A DNA stretch of 64,000 nucleotides from Phycicoccus sp. Root101 (lineage in GTDB: Bacteria > Actinomycetota > Actinomycetes > Actinomycetales > Dermatophilaceae), in contig NZ_LMCM01000010.1 in assembly GCF_001426245.1 (NCBI RefSeq), forward strand, positions 477,830-541,829, given 5' to 3'. Below, one piece after another: positions 34,808 through 43,528 of the stretch (the stretch's first letter is position 1; every line of letters starts with the position of its first letter). The translations under genes and the position numbers were made by a program. Below the pieces are notes generated by a model, which was not told the DNA's origin, ran no database searches, and saw only the letters and a program-made list of their open reading frames with translations.

Positions 34808-34836
34808 AGTTTTGCCGAAATCACGGCGTTTGTCAG
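34808..34836 (-). promoter_or_regulatory. Housekeeping-type promoter of the sigma gene
   Basis: Minus-strand CTGACA (34836-34831) and AAAACT (34813-34808) are 17 bases apart, upstream of AGGAGG and the ATG at 34779. If the GTG at 34824 were the true start, the -10 box would lie inside the gene, which favours ATG 34779. Confidence 0.45.
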
Positions 34837-34935
34837 GAGACCTCCACCACACCCGGACGCACCCGGAGCCCGTCGCAGGGCAACTCACGTACCGACGGGT
34901 AACCCTCGCGTCGACCGGAACCCCGGCACGCGGCA

Positions 34936-34941
34936 TACGCT
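34936..34941 (+). promoter_or_regulatory. -10 box TACGCT of the leaderless glutaredoxin gene
   Basis: TACGCT followed by six bases and ATG 34948. Confidence 0.5.
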
Positions 34942-34947
34942 GGTCAC

Positions 34948-35217
34948 ATGCCCGACCACGCAGAGACCGATGGGGCCGTCGCGCCGCGGATCCGACTCCT
35001 CGGCAAGCCCGGCTGCCACCTGTGCGACGACGCCCGGGCCGTGGTCGCCAGGGTCGCCGCAGACCTGGGGGTGGGGTGGCGCGAGGACTCGGTGCTGGAC
35101 GACCCGGCCCTGATGGAGCAGTACGGCGAGCAGATCCCGGTGACGTTCGTCGACGGGCGTCAGCACGACTACTGGCGGGTCGACGAGACCCGGCTCCGCG
35201 CCGCCCTGCAGTCCTGA
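34948..35217 (+). CDS. Glutaredoxin-like thiol protein
   Basis: The 89-residue protein has a thioredoxin fold with the redox motif CHLC in LLGKPGCHLCDDARAVV and the cis-proline loop QIPVTFVDGRQHDYW. It matches the DUF836/glutaredoxin-like protein in front of hemA in mycobacteria (Rv0508). A redox role next to Rex and heme genes is plausible but unproven. It is separated from rex by a short palindrome and the Rex operator. Confidence 0.88.
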   Translation: MPDHAETDGAVAPRIRLLGKPGCHLCDDARAVVARVAADLGVGWREDSVLDDPALMEQYGEQIPVTFVDGRQHDYWRVDETRLRAALQS

Positions 35218-35250
35218 GCGAGGGTGCCGTGAGGGGCCGTGGTGACGTGG

Positions 35251-35267
35251 CTCACGCGGCGCGTGAG
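35251..35267 (+). terminator. Short palindrome between glutaredoxin gene and rex
   Basis: CTCACGC (35251-35257) and GCGTGAG (35261-35267) pair across GGC. It could be a weak terminator or a second binding site upstream of the rex promoter. Confidence 0.35.
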
Positions 35268-35281
35268 ACGGCTGCTTGTGA

Positions 35282-35312
35282 CTTTGTGCATCGGTTCACA
35301 AAGGCGTAATCT
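35282..35312 (+). promoter_or_regulatory. Rex operator overlapping the rex-hem promoter
   Basis: CTTTGTG-N8-CACAAAG (35282-35303) is a perfect 7-bp palindrome of the Rex type (TTGTGnnnnnnTTCACAA). It covers the presumed -35 TTGTGC (35285-35290), 16 bases before the -10 TAATCT (35307-35312). Rex bound here would block transcription when NADH is low. Confidence 0.75.
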
Positions 35313-35375
35313 CGGTTCGCAGCCCGCGTCAGCCAGGTGCGGACCTTGCATGAACTGAAGGAGCCGGAGAAGACG

Positions 35376-36068
35376 TTGTCTGCCGACCCGAGCGCTCGTC
35401 GGGGCATACCCGACGCCACGGTGGCACGGTTGCCGGAGTACCTGCGCGCCCTGACGGGGTTCGCCGAACGCGGCATCACGTCCGTGTCCTCCGAGGAGCT
35501 CGCGGCTGCCGCGGGGGTCCGCAGCGCCAAGCTGCGCAAGGACCTGTCGCACCTGGGTTCCTATGGCGTCCGCGGGGTCGGCTACGAGGTGGACCACCTC
35601 GCCTACCAGATCTCCCGCGAGCTCGGACTCACCCAGGACTGGCCCGTGGCCATCGTGGGGATGGGCAACCTCGGGCACGCGCTCGCGGCCTACAGCGGGT
35701 TCGCCACGCGGGGGTTCCGCGTCGTCGCCCTGCTCGACCAGGACACCGTCCTGCACGAGCAGGAGATCGCCGGCCTGCCGGTGCAGCCGATGGAGGCCCT
35801 CCCGTCACTGGTCACCGACCAGGGCCTGGCCATCGGGGTCATCGCGACCCCGGCCGCGTCGGCCCAGTCCGTGTGTGACCAGCTCGTCGCCGCCGGGGTC
35901 CGCTCGATCCTCAACTTCGCACCGTGCGTGCTCGTCGTGCCCGAGGGCGTCGACGTCCGCAAGGTCGACCTCTCGACCGAGCTGCAGATCCTCGCCTTCC
36001 ACGAGCAGCGCAAGTCGCTGGCCGCCCAGGGGGCCCTCGACGCCGTGGCCGAGGCGGTGTCGCGATGA
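35376..36068 (+). CDS. rex: Redox-sensing transcriptional repressor Rex
   Basis: Rex senses the NADH/NAD+ ratio. The protein (230 residues from TTG 35376, 243 from GTG 35337) has the winged helix IPDATVARLPEYLRAL to VRSAKLRKDLSHLGSYG, in which the recognition helix follows AAAGV. The Rossmann domain contains VAIVGMGNLGHALA and the conserved VGVIATPAAS-like and SILNFAP segments. TTG 35376 is preferred because of GGAGAAG in front and because Streptomyces Rex starts at the equivalent point. It heads rex-hemA-hemC-hemD-hemB, as in Streptomyces, and probably represses itself through the operator at 35282. Confidence 0.93.
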   Translation: MSADPSARRGIPDATVARLPEYLRALTGFAERGITSVSSEELAAAAGVRSAKLRKDLSHLGSYGVRGVGYEVDHLAYQISRELGLTQDWPVAIVGMGNLGHALAAYSGFATRGFRVVALLDQDTVLHEQEIAGLPVQPMEALPSLVTDQGLAIGVIATPAASAQSVCDQLVAAGVRSILNFAPCVLVVPEGVDVRKVDLSTELQILAFHEQRKSLAAQGALDAVAEAVSR

Positions 36069-37372
36069 GCCTGGTCATCCTGGGCCTGTCCCACCACACC
36101 GCGCCGCTGAGCCTCCTCGAGTCGATGTCCCTCGACGCCGACGGGCGCTCCGCCCTCGCGGCCAACCTCTTCGCCCGCGACAACCTCTCCGAGGTCACCG
36201 TGGTGTCCACGTGCAACCGCACCGAGGTGTATGCCGAGTCGCTCACCTTCCACGGCGCCGTCACCGACATCACCGACGCCCTCACCGAGGTGACCGGGGT
36301 GTCGCGCGACGAGCTGCGCGAACACCTCTACGTCCACTACGAGGACCGGGCCATCGCCCACGCCTTCACGGTCGCCTGCGGCCTGGACTCGATGGCGGTC
36401 GGCGAGGCGCAGATCCTCGGCCAGATGCGCACGTCGCTGCGCGAGGCCCAGCGCGCCGGGCACGCCGGGCCGTCCCTGAACACCCTCTTCCAGCAGGCGC
36501 TGCGGGTGGGCAAGCGGGCACACACCGAGACCGGGATCGACTCGGTCAGCGTCTCGCTCGTCGAGGCCGGGCTGGCCCGCGCCGAGCGTGAGCTGGGTTC
36601 GCTCGGGGGCCTCGACGTGCTCGTCGTCGGCGCGGGCGGCATGAGCTCGCTCGCGGCGACCACGGTGGCCCGGCGCGGCGTGCGTTCCCTCACCATCGTC
36701 AACCGCACGCTGTCCAAAGCCACGCGGCTGGCCGAGCGCACCGGGGCGAAGGCGCGTCCCCTGGACGAGCTCCACCGCGCCCTCGCCGGCGCCGACGTGG
36801 TCATCTCCTGCACCGGCTCCACCGGGGTCGTGGTCGACCTCGCCGGTGCCGCCGACGCCCAGGTGCTGCGTGCCGGCCGTCCCCAGGCCTACGTCGACCT
36901 GGCCCTGCCGCACGACGTCGCCCCCGAGGTCGACTCCCTCAACGGTGTGACCCTGGCCGGGCTCGCCTCCCTCGGTGCCGACCTGTCCGGCGGCGAGACC
37001 TCGAGCGAAGTGCAGCAGGTGGCCGACCTCGTGATCGGCGAGGTCGCGGCGTACCTCACCTCCCGCGCGGCGGAGACCGTGGCCCCGACCGTGGCTGCCC
37101 TGCGCTCGCACGCCGCCGACGTCGTCGCCGGTGAGCTCTCGCGCCTCGACCAGCGTCTTCCCGACCTCGACGACACCGAGCGGGCCGAGGTCCAGCTCGC
37201 GGTGCACCGCATCGTCGAGAAGCTTCTGCACACCCCCACCGTCCGCGTGAAGGAGCTCGCCGTGGGCGGTCACGGCGACGGGTACGCCCAGGCCCTGCGC
37301 GAGCTGTTCGACCTGCGCCCCGGCGAGGCCGCCACGATGTCCGTGCCGCCCGAGCGGGGAGGTATGCCGTGA
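36065..37372 (+). CDS. hemA: Glutamyl-tRNA reductase
   Basis: HemA reduces glutamyl-tRNA(Glu) to glutamate-1-semialdehyde, the committed step of the C5 heme pathway. The 435-residue protein has the catalytic Cys50 in [11 protein letters not shown], the conserved [15 protein letters not shown] and the Rossmann loop [15 protein letters not shown]-terminal dimerisation helix follows. ATGA overlap with rex couples the two. GTGA overlap with hemC is at its end. Confidence 0.97.
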   Translation: MSLVILGLSHHTAPLSLLESMSLDADGRSALAANLFARDNLSEVTVVSTCNRTEVYAESLTFHGAVTDITDALTEVTGVSRDELREHLYVHYEDRAIAHAFTVACGLDSMAVGEAQILGQMRTSLREAQRAGHAGPSLNTLFQQALRVGKRAHTETGIDSVSVSLVEAGLARAERELGSLGGLDVLVVGAGGMSSLAATTVARRGVRSLTIVNRTLSKATRLAERTGAKARPLDELHRALAGADVVISCTGSTGVVVDLAGAADAQVLRAGRPQAYVDLALPHDVAPEVDSLNGVTLAGLASLGADLSGGETSSEVQQVADLVIGEVAAYLTSRAAETVAPTVAALRSHAADVVAGELSRLDQRLPDLDDTERAEVQLAVHRIVEKLLHTPTVRVKELAVGGHGDGYAQALRELFDLRPGEAATMSVPPERGGMP

Positions 37373-38487
37373 GCTCCACGACCGCATACGCGACCGGCTC
37401 CCAGCCGGCCACCCGCCCGCTCACGCTGCGTCTCGGCACCCGGCGCAGCGCGCTCGCGACGACGCAGTCGTCGTGGGTCGCCGACCGGTTGCGCGCCCTG
37501 GGCCACACGGTCGACCTCGTCACCATCGTCACCGAGGGCGACACCTCCACCGCGTCGCTCTCGACGCTGGGCGGGACGGGCGTCTTCGCCGCGGCGCTGC
37601 GCCGCGCCCTGCTGGCCGGCGAGGTCGACTTCGCCGTCCACTCGCTCAAGGACCTGCCCACCGCCCCCGAGCCGGGCCTGACCATCGCCGCCGTCCCGGT
37701 CCGCGAGGACCCGCGCGACGTCCTCGTCGCCTCGGAGGGCCGCACCCTCGGCGAGCTGGGGGAGGGCGCCGTCGTCGGCACCGGCTCCCCGCGCCGGGTC
37801 GCGCAGCTGGCCGCCCTCGGGATGGGCCTGTCCTTCAAGGACATCCGCGGCAACGTCGACACCCGCATCGCCATGGTGCACGGCGGTGCCCTCGACGCCG
37901 TGGTGCTCGCGCGCGCCGGCCTGGCCCGGCTGGGCCGGTTGGACGAGGTGACCGAGTCGATCGACCCGCTGCAGATGCTGCCCGCGCCCGGTCAGGGCGC
38001 GCTGGCGGTCGAGTGCCGTGAGGACGACGACGCCACGCGCTCGGCCCTGGCCGTCCTGGACCACGCCGACACCCGCGCCTGCGTGACCGCCGAGCGGGCC
38101 GTGCTGGCCCGGCTCGAGGCGGGGTGCTCCGCCCCGATCGGCGCGCTCGCCGAGGTCGTCGAGGGTGAGGACGGCCTCGAGCTGTCGCTGCGCGCGTTCG
38201 TCGGCGCGATCGACGGCTCGGTCGACCTCCGTCGCTCCGTCGTCGGCCCCGTCGACGAGGCCGCCACGCTCGGTCACCGCCTCGCCGAGGTCCTCCTCGA
38301 GGACGGTGCCGACGTGCTGCGCGGGCCCGAGGAACGACCACCGGCTGACACCGGGGGCCCGGACCCGACGGGCGACCGCCCGTCCGGCCCCGGCCAGCCC
38401 CCCGACCCACCCGGGGCGAACGGAGCTACTCCGCTCGCCGCCCCCGACCGCCGCCCAGAAAACGACAGCACGGAGCGTGCCACGTGA
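37369..38487 (+). CDS. hemC: Porphobilinogen deaminase (hydroxymethylbilane synthase)
   Basis: HemC joins four porphobilinogens into hydroxymethylbilane. Visible motifs are [37 protein letters not shown] and the cofactor cysteine Cys253 in [13 protein letters not shown] that carries dipyrromethane. The 372 residues are longer than E. coli HemC (313) because of a Pro/Asp-rich tail of about 50 residues ([20 protein letters not shown]) with no known role. Start GTG 37369 overlaps the hemA stop. Confidence 0.96.
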   Translation: MSSTTAYATGSQPATRPLTLRLGTRRSALATTQSSWVADRLRALGHTVDLVTIVTEGDTSTASLSTLGGTGVFAAALRRALLAGEVDFAVHSLKDLPTAPEPGLTIAAVPVREDPRDVLVASEGRTLGELGEGAVVGTGSPRRVAQLAALGMGLSFKDIRGNVDTRIAMVHGGALDAVVLARAGLARLGRLDEVTESIDPLQMLPAPGQGALAVECREDDDATRSALAVLDHADTRACVTAERAVLARLEAGCSAPIGALAEVVEGEDGLELSLRAFVGAIDGSVDLRRSVVGPVDEAATLGHRLAEVLLEDGADVLRGPEERPPADTGGPDPTGDRPSGPGQPPDPPGANGATPLAAPDRRPENDSTERAT

Positions 38488-40109
38488 GCCCCACGCGCAC
38501 CCAGCCCACCACCAAGCCCACCCGCCAGCCGGGTCGTGTCGCCTTCGTCGGCGCCGGCCCGGGTGACGCCGGTCTGATGACCGTCCGCTCGATCGAGTTC
38601 CTCGCCAAGGCCGACGTCGTCGTCATCGACCAGGTCGCCCGCGAGGACGTCGTCGCCCGTCACTGCCGTGCGGACGTCGAGGTCGTTGACGCCGGTCACG
38701 GCGACCACGGCCAGCCGCTGACGCACGCGATGCGTGCCAAGCTCGTCGTCAAGGCGGCCAAGGCCGCCCACGGCGGGCTCGTCGTCCGCCTCATGGACGG
38801 CGACCCGGCCACCTTCAACGGCCTCGCCGAGGAGGCGCTGGCCTGCCAGAAGGCCGGCATCGGCTTCGACGTCGTCCCCGGTGTCAGCGCCGTCTCCGCG
38901 GTCCCGGCCTACGCCGGCATCCCGCTCACCTCGAGCAGCTCGCCGGCCGTGCACGTGATCGCGGCGAACGACCGGAGCGTCGACTGGTCCGCCTCGGCGA
39001 CCGAGTCGGTCACCGTGGTGCTGCTCGGCGCGCCCGACGACCTCACCGGCGCACTGGCCAAGCTGCTGGCCGCCGGCCGGTCCGAGTCGTGCCCCGTCGC
39101 CCTGACCGAGCGCGGCACGACGATCCGCCAGTCGACCCGGGTCACCACGCTCGGTGAGGTCGCCAAGGTCATGAAGACCGTGGAGTTCCCGGCCCTGGCC
39201 GTCGTCGGCTCCACCGTCGCGCTGCGCGAGCAGCTGTCGTGGTTCGAGACCAAGCCGCTGTTCGGCTGGAACGTCCTGGTCCCGCGGACCAAGGAGCAGT
39301 CCGGCTCGACCATCTCCCGCCTCGAGTCCTACGGCGCCACCGCCGAGGTCGTCCCGACGATCAGCGTCGAGCCGCCCCGCACGCCCCAGCAGATGGAGCG
39401 CGCGGTCAAGGGCCTGGTCACCGGTCGCTACGAGTGGATCGGCTTCACCTCGGTCAACGCCGTCAAGGCCGTCCGCGAGAAGTTCGAGGAGTTCGGGCTC
39501 GACGCCCGCGCCTTCGCCGGGCTCAAGGTCGCGGCCGTCGGCGGGGTCACCGCCGAGGCGCTGCGCGAGTGGGGCATCGTCGCCGACCTGGTGCCGTCGG
39601 GGGAGAAGTCCGCCAACGGCCTGCTCGCCGACTGGCCCCCCTTCGACGAGGTGCTCGACCCGATCAACCGCGTCTTCCTGCCCCGCGCCGACATCGCCAC
39701 CGACACCCTCGTCGCCGGACTGGTCGAGATGGGTTGGGAGGTCGACGACGTCACGGCGTACCGCACTGTCCGTGCCGCTCCGCCCGCCGCGGAGATCCGT
39801 GAGGCCATCAAGGGCGGCCAGTTCGACGCGGCCGTCTTCACGTCGTCCTCGACGGTGCGCAACCTCGTCGGCATCGCCGGCAAGCCGCACCCGTCGACCG
39901 TCATCGCCTGCATCGGGCCGGCGACCGCCAAGGCGGCGGAGGAGCACGGTCTGCGGGTCGACGTCCTCGCCCCCGAGGCGTCCTCCGACTCCCTCGTCGA
40001 CGCGCTGGCCGACTACGGGCTGGGCCTGGCTGCTGCTGCGGCCGAGGCCGGTGAGGACGTGGTGCGACCGAGCGCCAAGAAGGCCTCGTCGCGTCGTCGG
40101 GCGAAGTGA
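38484..40109 (+). CDS. hemD: Fused CobA-like methyltransferase and uroporphyrinogen-III synthase
   Basis: The 541-residue protein has an N-terminal SUMT-like domain ([53 protein letters not shown]) and a C-terminal HemD domain (from [19 protein letters not shown] to [17 protein letters not shown]). HemD closes hydroxymethylbilane with D-ring inversion. The methyltransferase part differs from active SUMTs: the usual RLKGGDP is RLMDGDP and the residues after PLT are SSSS. So siroheme-branch activity is doubtful, as in other actinobacterial fusions. GTGA overlap with hemC; the tail is Lys/Arg-rich. Confidence 0.92.
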   Translation: MSPTRTQPTTKPTRQPGRVAFVGAGPGDAGLMTVRSIEFLAKADVVVIDQVAREDVVARHCRADVEVVDAGHGDHGQPLTHAMRAKLVVKAAKAAHGGLVVRLMDGDPATFNGLAEEALACQKAGIGFDVVPGVSAVSAVPAYAGIPLTSSSSPAVHVIAANDRSVDWSASATESVTVVLLGAPDDLTGALAKLLAAGRSESCPVALTERGTTIRQSTRVTTLGEVAKVMKTVEFPALAVVGSTVALREQLSWFETKPLFGWNVLVPRTKEQSGSTISRLESYGATAEVVPTISVEPPRTPQQMERAVKGLVTGRYEWIGFTSVNAVKAVREKFEEFGLDARAFAGLKVAAVGGVTAEALREWGIVADLVPSGEKSANGLLADWPPFDEVLDPINRVFLPRADIATDTLVAGLVEMGWEVDDVTAYRTVRAAPPAAEIREAIKGGQFDAAVFTSSSTVRNLVGIAGKPHPSTVIACIGPATAKAAEEHGLRVDVLAPEASSDSLVDALADYGLGLAAAAAEAGEDVVRPSAKKASSRRRAK

Positions 40110-41110
40110 CCGACGTGACTGACGCGCGTCTGCCTGCGGGACCGGTCCTCCGGCCCCGCAGGCTGCGGCAGTCCCCGGCCGTGCGCCGGCTGGTCGCCGA
40201 GACCCGCCTGCACCCGGCCGAGCTGGTGCTGCCGGTGTTCGTCCGCGAGGGGATCACCGAGCCGGTCGCGATCTCGGCCATGCCCGGGGTCGTCCAGCAC
40301 ACCGTCGAGTCCCTGGTCGCCGAGGCGCACCGCGCCGTCGAGGCGGGTCTCGGTGGCCTGATGCTGTTCGGGGTGCCGGAGCACAAGGACGCCACCGGCT
40401 CCGGTGCGGACGACCCGGAGGGCATCCTCAACGTCGCTCTGCGTGCCGTCGCCGACGCGGTCGGTGACCGGCTCGTCGTCATGGCCGACCTGTGCCTCGA
40501 CGAGTTCACCGACCACGGCCACTGCGGTGTCCTCACCGCGGACGGGCGCGTGGACAACGATGCGACCCTCGAGCGGTATGCCGCGATGGGCCTCGCGCAG
40601 GCCCGCGCCGGCGCAGCCGTGCTCGGCCTCTCCGGGATGATGGACGGCCAGGTGGCGTTCGTCCGCGACGCGCTCGATGCGGAGGGCTTCACCGACACGG
40701 TCATCCTGGCCTACTCGGCGAAGTACACCTCCGGGTTGTACGGGCCGTTCCGCGAGGCCGTGCAGTCCTCGCTCCAGGGCGACCGCGCGACCTACCAGCA
40801 GGACCCCGCGAACGCCACGGAGTCGTTGCGCGAGCTCGAGCTCGACATCGCCGAGGGCGCCGACATCGTCATGGTCAAGCCGGCCGGGCCGCACCTCGAC
40901 ATCGTCGCCGCGGCGGCTGCCATGTCACCGGTTCCCGTTGCGGCATACCAGATCTCGGGCGAGTACAGCCAGATCGTGGCTGCCGCCGAGAACGGCTGGA
41001 TCGACCGTGAGCGGGTGATGATGGAGTCGCTCATCGGCATCCGTCGCGCCGGCGCGCAGATCATCCTGACCTACTTCGCGTTCGACGCCGCCGCCCTGCT
41101 CCGAGACTGA
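40106..41110 (+). CDS. hemB: Delta-aminolevulinic acid dehydratase (porphobilinogen synthase)
   Basis: HemB condenses two ALA molecules. The 334-residue enzyme has the two active-site lysines, Lys206 in [16 protein letters not shown] and Lys258 in [14 protein letters not shown]. The metal loop reads [14 protein letters not shown]: two of the three cysteines of zinc enzymes are kept and the middle one is Asp. The allosteric magnesium site near the C-terminus seems intact. Start GTG 40106 overlaps hemD by four bases; an in-frame second GTG follows at 40115. A long perfect hairpin closes the operon. Confidence 0.96.
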   Translation: MTDVTDARLPAGPVLRPRRLRQSPAVRRLVAETRLHPAELVLPVFVREGITEPVAISAMPGVVQHTVESLVAEAHRAVEAGLGGLMLFGVPEHKDATGSGADDPEGILNVALRAVADAVGDRLVVMADLCLDEFTDHGHCGVLTADGRVDNDATLERYAAMGLAQARAGAAVLGLSGMMDGQVAFVRDALDAEGFTDTVILAYSAKYTSGLYGPFREAVQSSLQGDRATYQQDPANATESLRELELDIAEGADIVMVKPAGPHLDIVAAAAAMSPVPVAAYQISGEYSQIVAAAENGWIDRERVMMESLIGIRRAGAQIILTYFAFDAAALLRD

Positions 41111-41148
41111 CCCGCAGCGGCCGCCCCGCGCCATACCCCTCCCGCCCA

Positions 41149-41206
41149 CCCGCGAGTTTGAAGCGGTGGCGACGTCAGGGCGTCGCCACCGCTTCAAACT
41201 CGCGGG
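41149..41206 (+). terminator. Perfect 26-bp inverted repeat between converging genes
   Basis: Arms 41149-41174 and 41181-41206 are fully complementary, with the six-base loop TCAGGG. The length exceeds normal terminators. It lies between hemB and the GH4 gene and can stop both transcripts; it may also belong to a dispersed palindrome family. Confidence 0.75.
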
Positions 41207-41255
41207 GTGGGGGAGGCGGGGCGGAGGCCGGGGGAGGTCGCCCGTGGGTGAGGGG

Positions 41256-42596
41256 TCAGCGGGTGAAGAGCGCGTCGACGGCGGGGATCCGCGCGCGGTA
41301 GCCGCGCAGGAGCTCGCGGGCGACGGTGACCGAGTCGACCAGCGGGTGCAGGGCGAACGCCTCCACGGCCTGACGCTCGTCGCCGGTGGCCGACGCGGAG
41401 ATGGTGAGGCGCTCCACCCCCCTGACCTGCAGCACCAGCCCGAGCTGGTGCGGTGTCAGGGGGCTGACCGGCAGCGGCCGCGGCCCGTCGGAGTCGACCG
41501 TGCACGGCACCTCGACCACCGCGTCCTCGGGCACGCCGGGGACGGCTCCGCGGTTGCGGACGTTGAGGATCAGCGAGGCGGGCTCACCGCGGGAGATCGC
41601 CGCCATGATCGCGAGGGCGACGCCTTCGTAGCCACCCCCCTGGACGTCGTGCTCGTCCCGCTCCTCGCCCTCGTCCCTGGCCTCCTTCATGTAGGTGGCG
41701 TTGCGCTCCATGCGGACGCGGTCCCACTCGCCGAGCGCGTCGGGGGGTGAGGCGGCCATCGACGCGTAGAAGCCGCGCTGCTGGTCCAGGAGGTACTCGC
41801 CGCGGGTCTGGTCCGCGGCCCGGATCGAGGCCACCGCGTCACGGTTGAAGTAGTAGTAGTAGAGGTACTCGTTCGGTATGGCGCCCAGGGTGCGGATCCA
41901 GTCGAGGCCGAAGAGCTGACCCTCCTCCATCGAGCCGAGCAGCAGGTCGTCGGCGAGGAGCCGGGGCAGGACGTCCTCGCCGCCGGAGTGCACGCCCCGC
42001 AGCCAGCCGAGGTGGTTGAGCCCGACGTAGTCGACGCTCGTCGTGAGCGGGTCGAGCCCGAGGGTCGCGGCCGCCCGCCGGCCGAGGCCGATGGGGGAGT
42101 CGCAGATGCCGACGACCCGGTCCCCGAGGACCTGCTGCATCGCCTCGGTGATCATGCCGGCGGGGTTGGTGAAGTTGATGACCCAGGCGTCCGGGGCGAC
42201 CGCGCGAACGCGTTCGGCGACGTGCCGCGCGACCGGGAGGGTGCGCAGCCCGAACGACAGCCCGCCGGGCCCGGTCGTCTCCTGCCCGAGCAGGCCGAGC
42301 TCGAGGGCGACGCGCTCGTCCTGGGTGCGCCCCTCGAGCCCGCCGACGCGGATGGCCGAGAAGACGAAGTCGGCGCCCTCCAGGGCCTCGTCGAGATCGG
42401 TCGTCGTGAGCACCGACGGCGGGTCCTCGTGTGCGGCGCCCATCTGGGTCAGGACGCGGCCGATCGCCTCGAGCCGTGACTCGTCGACGTCGTGCAGGCG
42501 GACCTCGTCGACCCGCTGCTCGTGGTGGTCGGTGAGCAGGGCCCCGTAGACCAACGGCGTCCGGAACCCCCCGCCACCCAGGATCGCGAGCCTCAT
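41256..42596 (-). CDS. Family 4 glycoside hydrolase (phospho-glycosidase type)
   Basis: GH4 enzymes use NAD+ and Mn2+ and an unusual redox-elimination mechanism. The 446-residue protein starts with a Rossmann loop (LAILGGGGFRTPLVYGALL), and shows NFTNPAGMITEA, the metal cysteine motif ICDSPIGL and NHLGW with the metal histidine, and the DVQGGGYEGVALAIM segment. Overall similarity is to 6-phospho-beta-glucosidases, but the motif CDSP (not CNVP) makes the substrate uncertain. There is no PTS here, so the phosphorylated substrate would have to be made by the PfkB-type kinase or the name is misleading. ATGA overlap with the DeoR gene, whose product probably controls it. Confidence 0.85.
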   Translation of the reverse strand: MRLAILGGGGFRTPLVYGALLTDHHEQRVDEVRLHDVDESRLEAIGRVLTQMGAAHEDPPSVLTTTDLDEALEGADFVFSAIRVGGLEGRTQDERVALELGLLGQETTGPGGLSFGLRTLPVARHVAERVRAVAPDAWVINFTNPAGMITEAMQQVLGDRVVGICDSPIGLGRRAAATLGLDPLTTSVDYVGLNHLGWLRGVHSGGEDVLPRLLADDLLLGSMEEGQLFGLDWIRTLGAIPNEYLYYYYFNRDAVASIRAADQTRGEYLLDQQRGFYASMAASPPDALGEWDRVRMERNATYMKEARDEGEERDEHDVQGGGYEGVALAIMAAISRGEPASLILNVRNRGAVPGVPEDAVVEVPCTVDSDGPRPLPVSPLTPHQLGLVLQVRGVERLTISASATGDERQAVEAFALHPLVDSVTVARELLRGYRARIPAVDALFTR

Positions 42597-43396
42597 ACGA
42601 CGTGGACCTCCGTGCCTGCCGCGCGAGCGGCGTCGAGGGTGGGGCCGTGGGCCCCGGTGGTGGTGATGACGGCATCGAACTCGTCGAGTCCGCAGACCCG
42701 CAGCGCTCCGGTGCCGGGGAACTTGTGGCGGTCGACGAGCAGCACCGACCGCTGCGAGGTCGCGAGCAGGGTCCGCTTGACCGGCACCTCGACGAGGGTG
42801 GTGTCGAGCACCGTGCCGTCGGTGGCGACCCCGCTCGCACCGAGGAAGGCGCAGGTGGCCCGCACCTGGCGCAGGGCGTCCTCGGTGAGGGTGCCGACGA
42901 GCGAGTGGTAGGTCCGGCGGACGATCCCGCCGAGCAGGACCAGCTCGACCGCCGGGTCGTCGCGCAGCACGTCGAGCACCGCGAGGCTGGCGGTCACGAC
43001 GGTGACGGGGCGGCCGCGCAGCTCGCGGGCCAGCATCATCGTCGTCGTGCCGATGTCGAGGATCACGCAGTCGCCGTCGGCGACCATCGCGGCGGCCCGG
43101 ACCGCCACGGCCCGCTTGTCGTCGGCGTCGCTCGCGGCCACCTCGGCGAACCCGCGCACCGCGTCGGCGTCGGTCTCCGGCGAGTCGCCGGTCCCGACTC
43201 CGGCGCCCCGGCCGTCCGCCGTGTCGAGCACCGCCCCGCCGTGGACCCGGCGCAGCGCACCCGCCGTCTCGAGCTCGATGAGGTCGCGGCGGACCGTGGC
43301 CAGGCTGACGTCGCAGAGCGCGGCCAGCTCCTCGGTGGAGGCAAGGCCGTGGGAGTGCAGCCGCTCGACGATCGAGCGTTGCCGGGTGACCCGCAT
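42593..43396 (-). CDS. DeoR-family sugar regulator
   Basis: The 267-residue repressor has the DeoR HTH (RQRSIVERLHSHGLASTEELAALC, then SLATVRRDLIELETAG) and hinge GALRRVHGGAV, followed by a ribose-5-phosphate-isomerase-like effector domain (GDCVILDIGTTTMMLARELRG, LLGGIVRRTYHSLVG). DeoR regulators usually respond to a phosphorylated sugar. ATG 43396 lies six bases after TATGTT on the minus strand, a leaderless start. It should control the GH4 gene behind it and the kinase-transporter operon in front, through half-sites in the divergent region. Confidence 0.92.
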   Translation of the reverse strand: MRVTRQRSIVERLHSHGLASTEELAALCDVSLATVRRDLIELETAGALRRVHGGAVLDTADGRGAGVGTGDSPETDADAVRGFAEVAASDADDKRAVAVRAAAMVADGDCVILDIGTTTMMLARELRGRPVTVVTASLAVLDVLRDDPAVELVLLGGIVRRTYHSLVGTLTEDALRQVRATCAFLGASGVATDGTVLDTTLVEVPVKRTLLATSQRSVLLVDRHKFPGTGALRVCGLDEFDAVITTTGAHGPTLDAARAAGTEVHVV

Positions 43397-43402
43397 GGAG
43401 GC

Positions 43403-43459
43403 AACATAACAATCACTTCCGCGCAGCGATATGCACAACGCTGAAGAATTGTGATCGTT
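43403..43459. promoter_or_regulatory. Divergent control region with DeoR half-sites
   Basis: The -10 box TATGTT of deoR (43403-43408, minus strand) is next to AACAATCAC (43408-43416). Its near-complement GTGATCGTT is at 43451-43459. The two are centred 43 bases apart, about four helical turns, as expected for DeoR looping or paired binding. Confidence 0.5.
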
Positions 43460-43528
43460 CTTGCTTGTCTAGGCCGGACCAACAGGGCATTCTGGCCAGC
43501 AGGCCCACCGACGAACAGGAGCCCGCAG

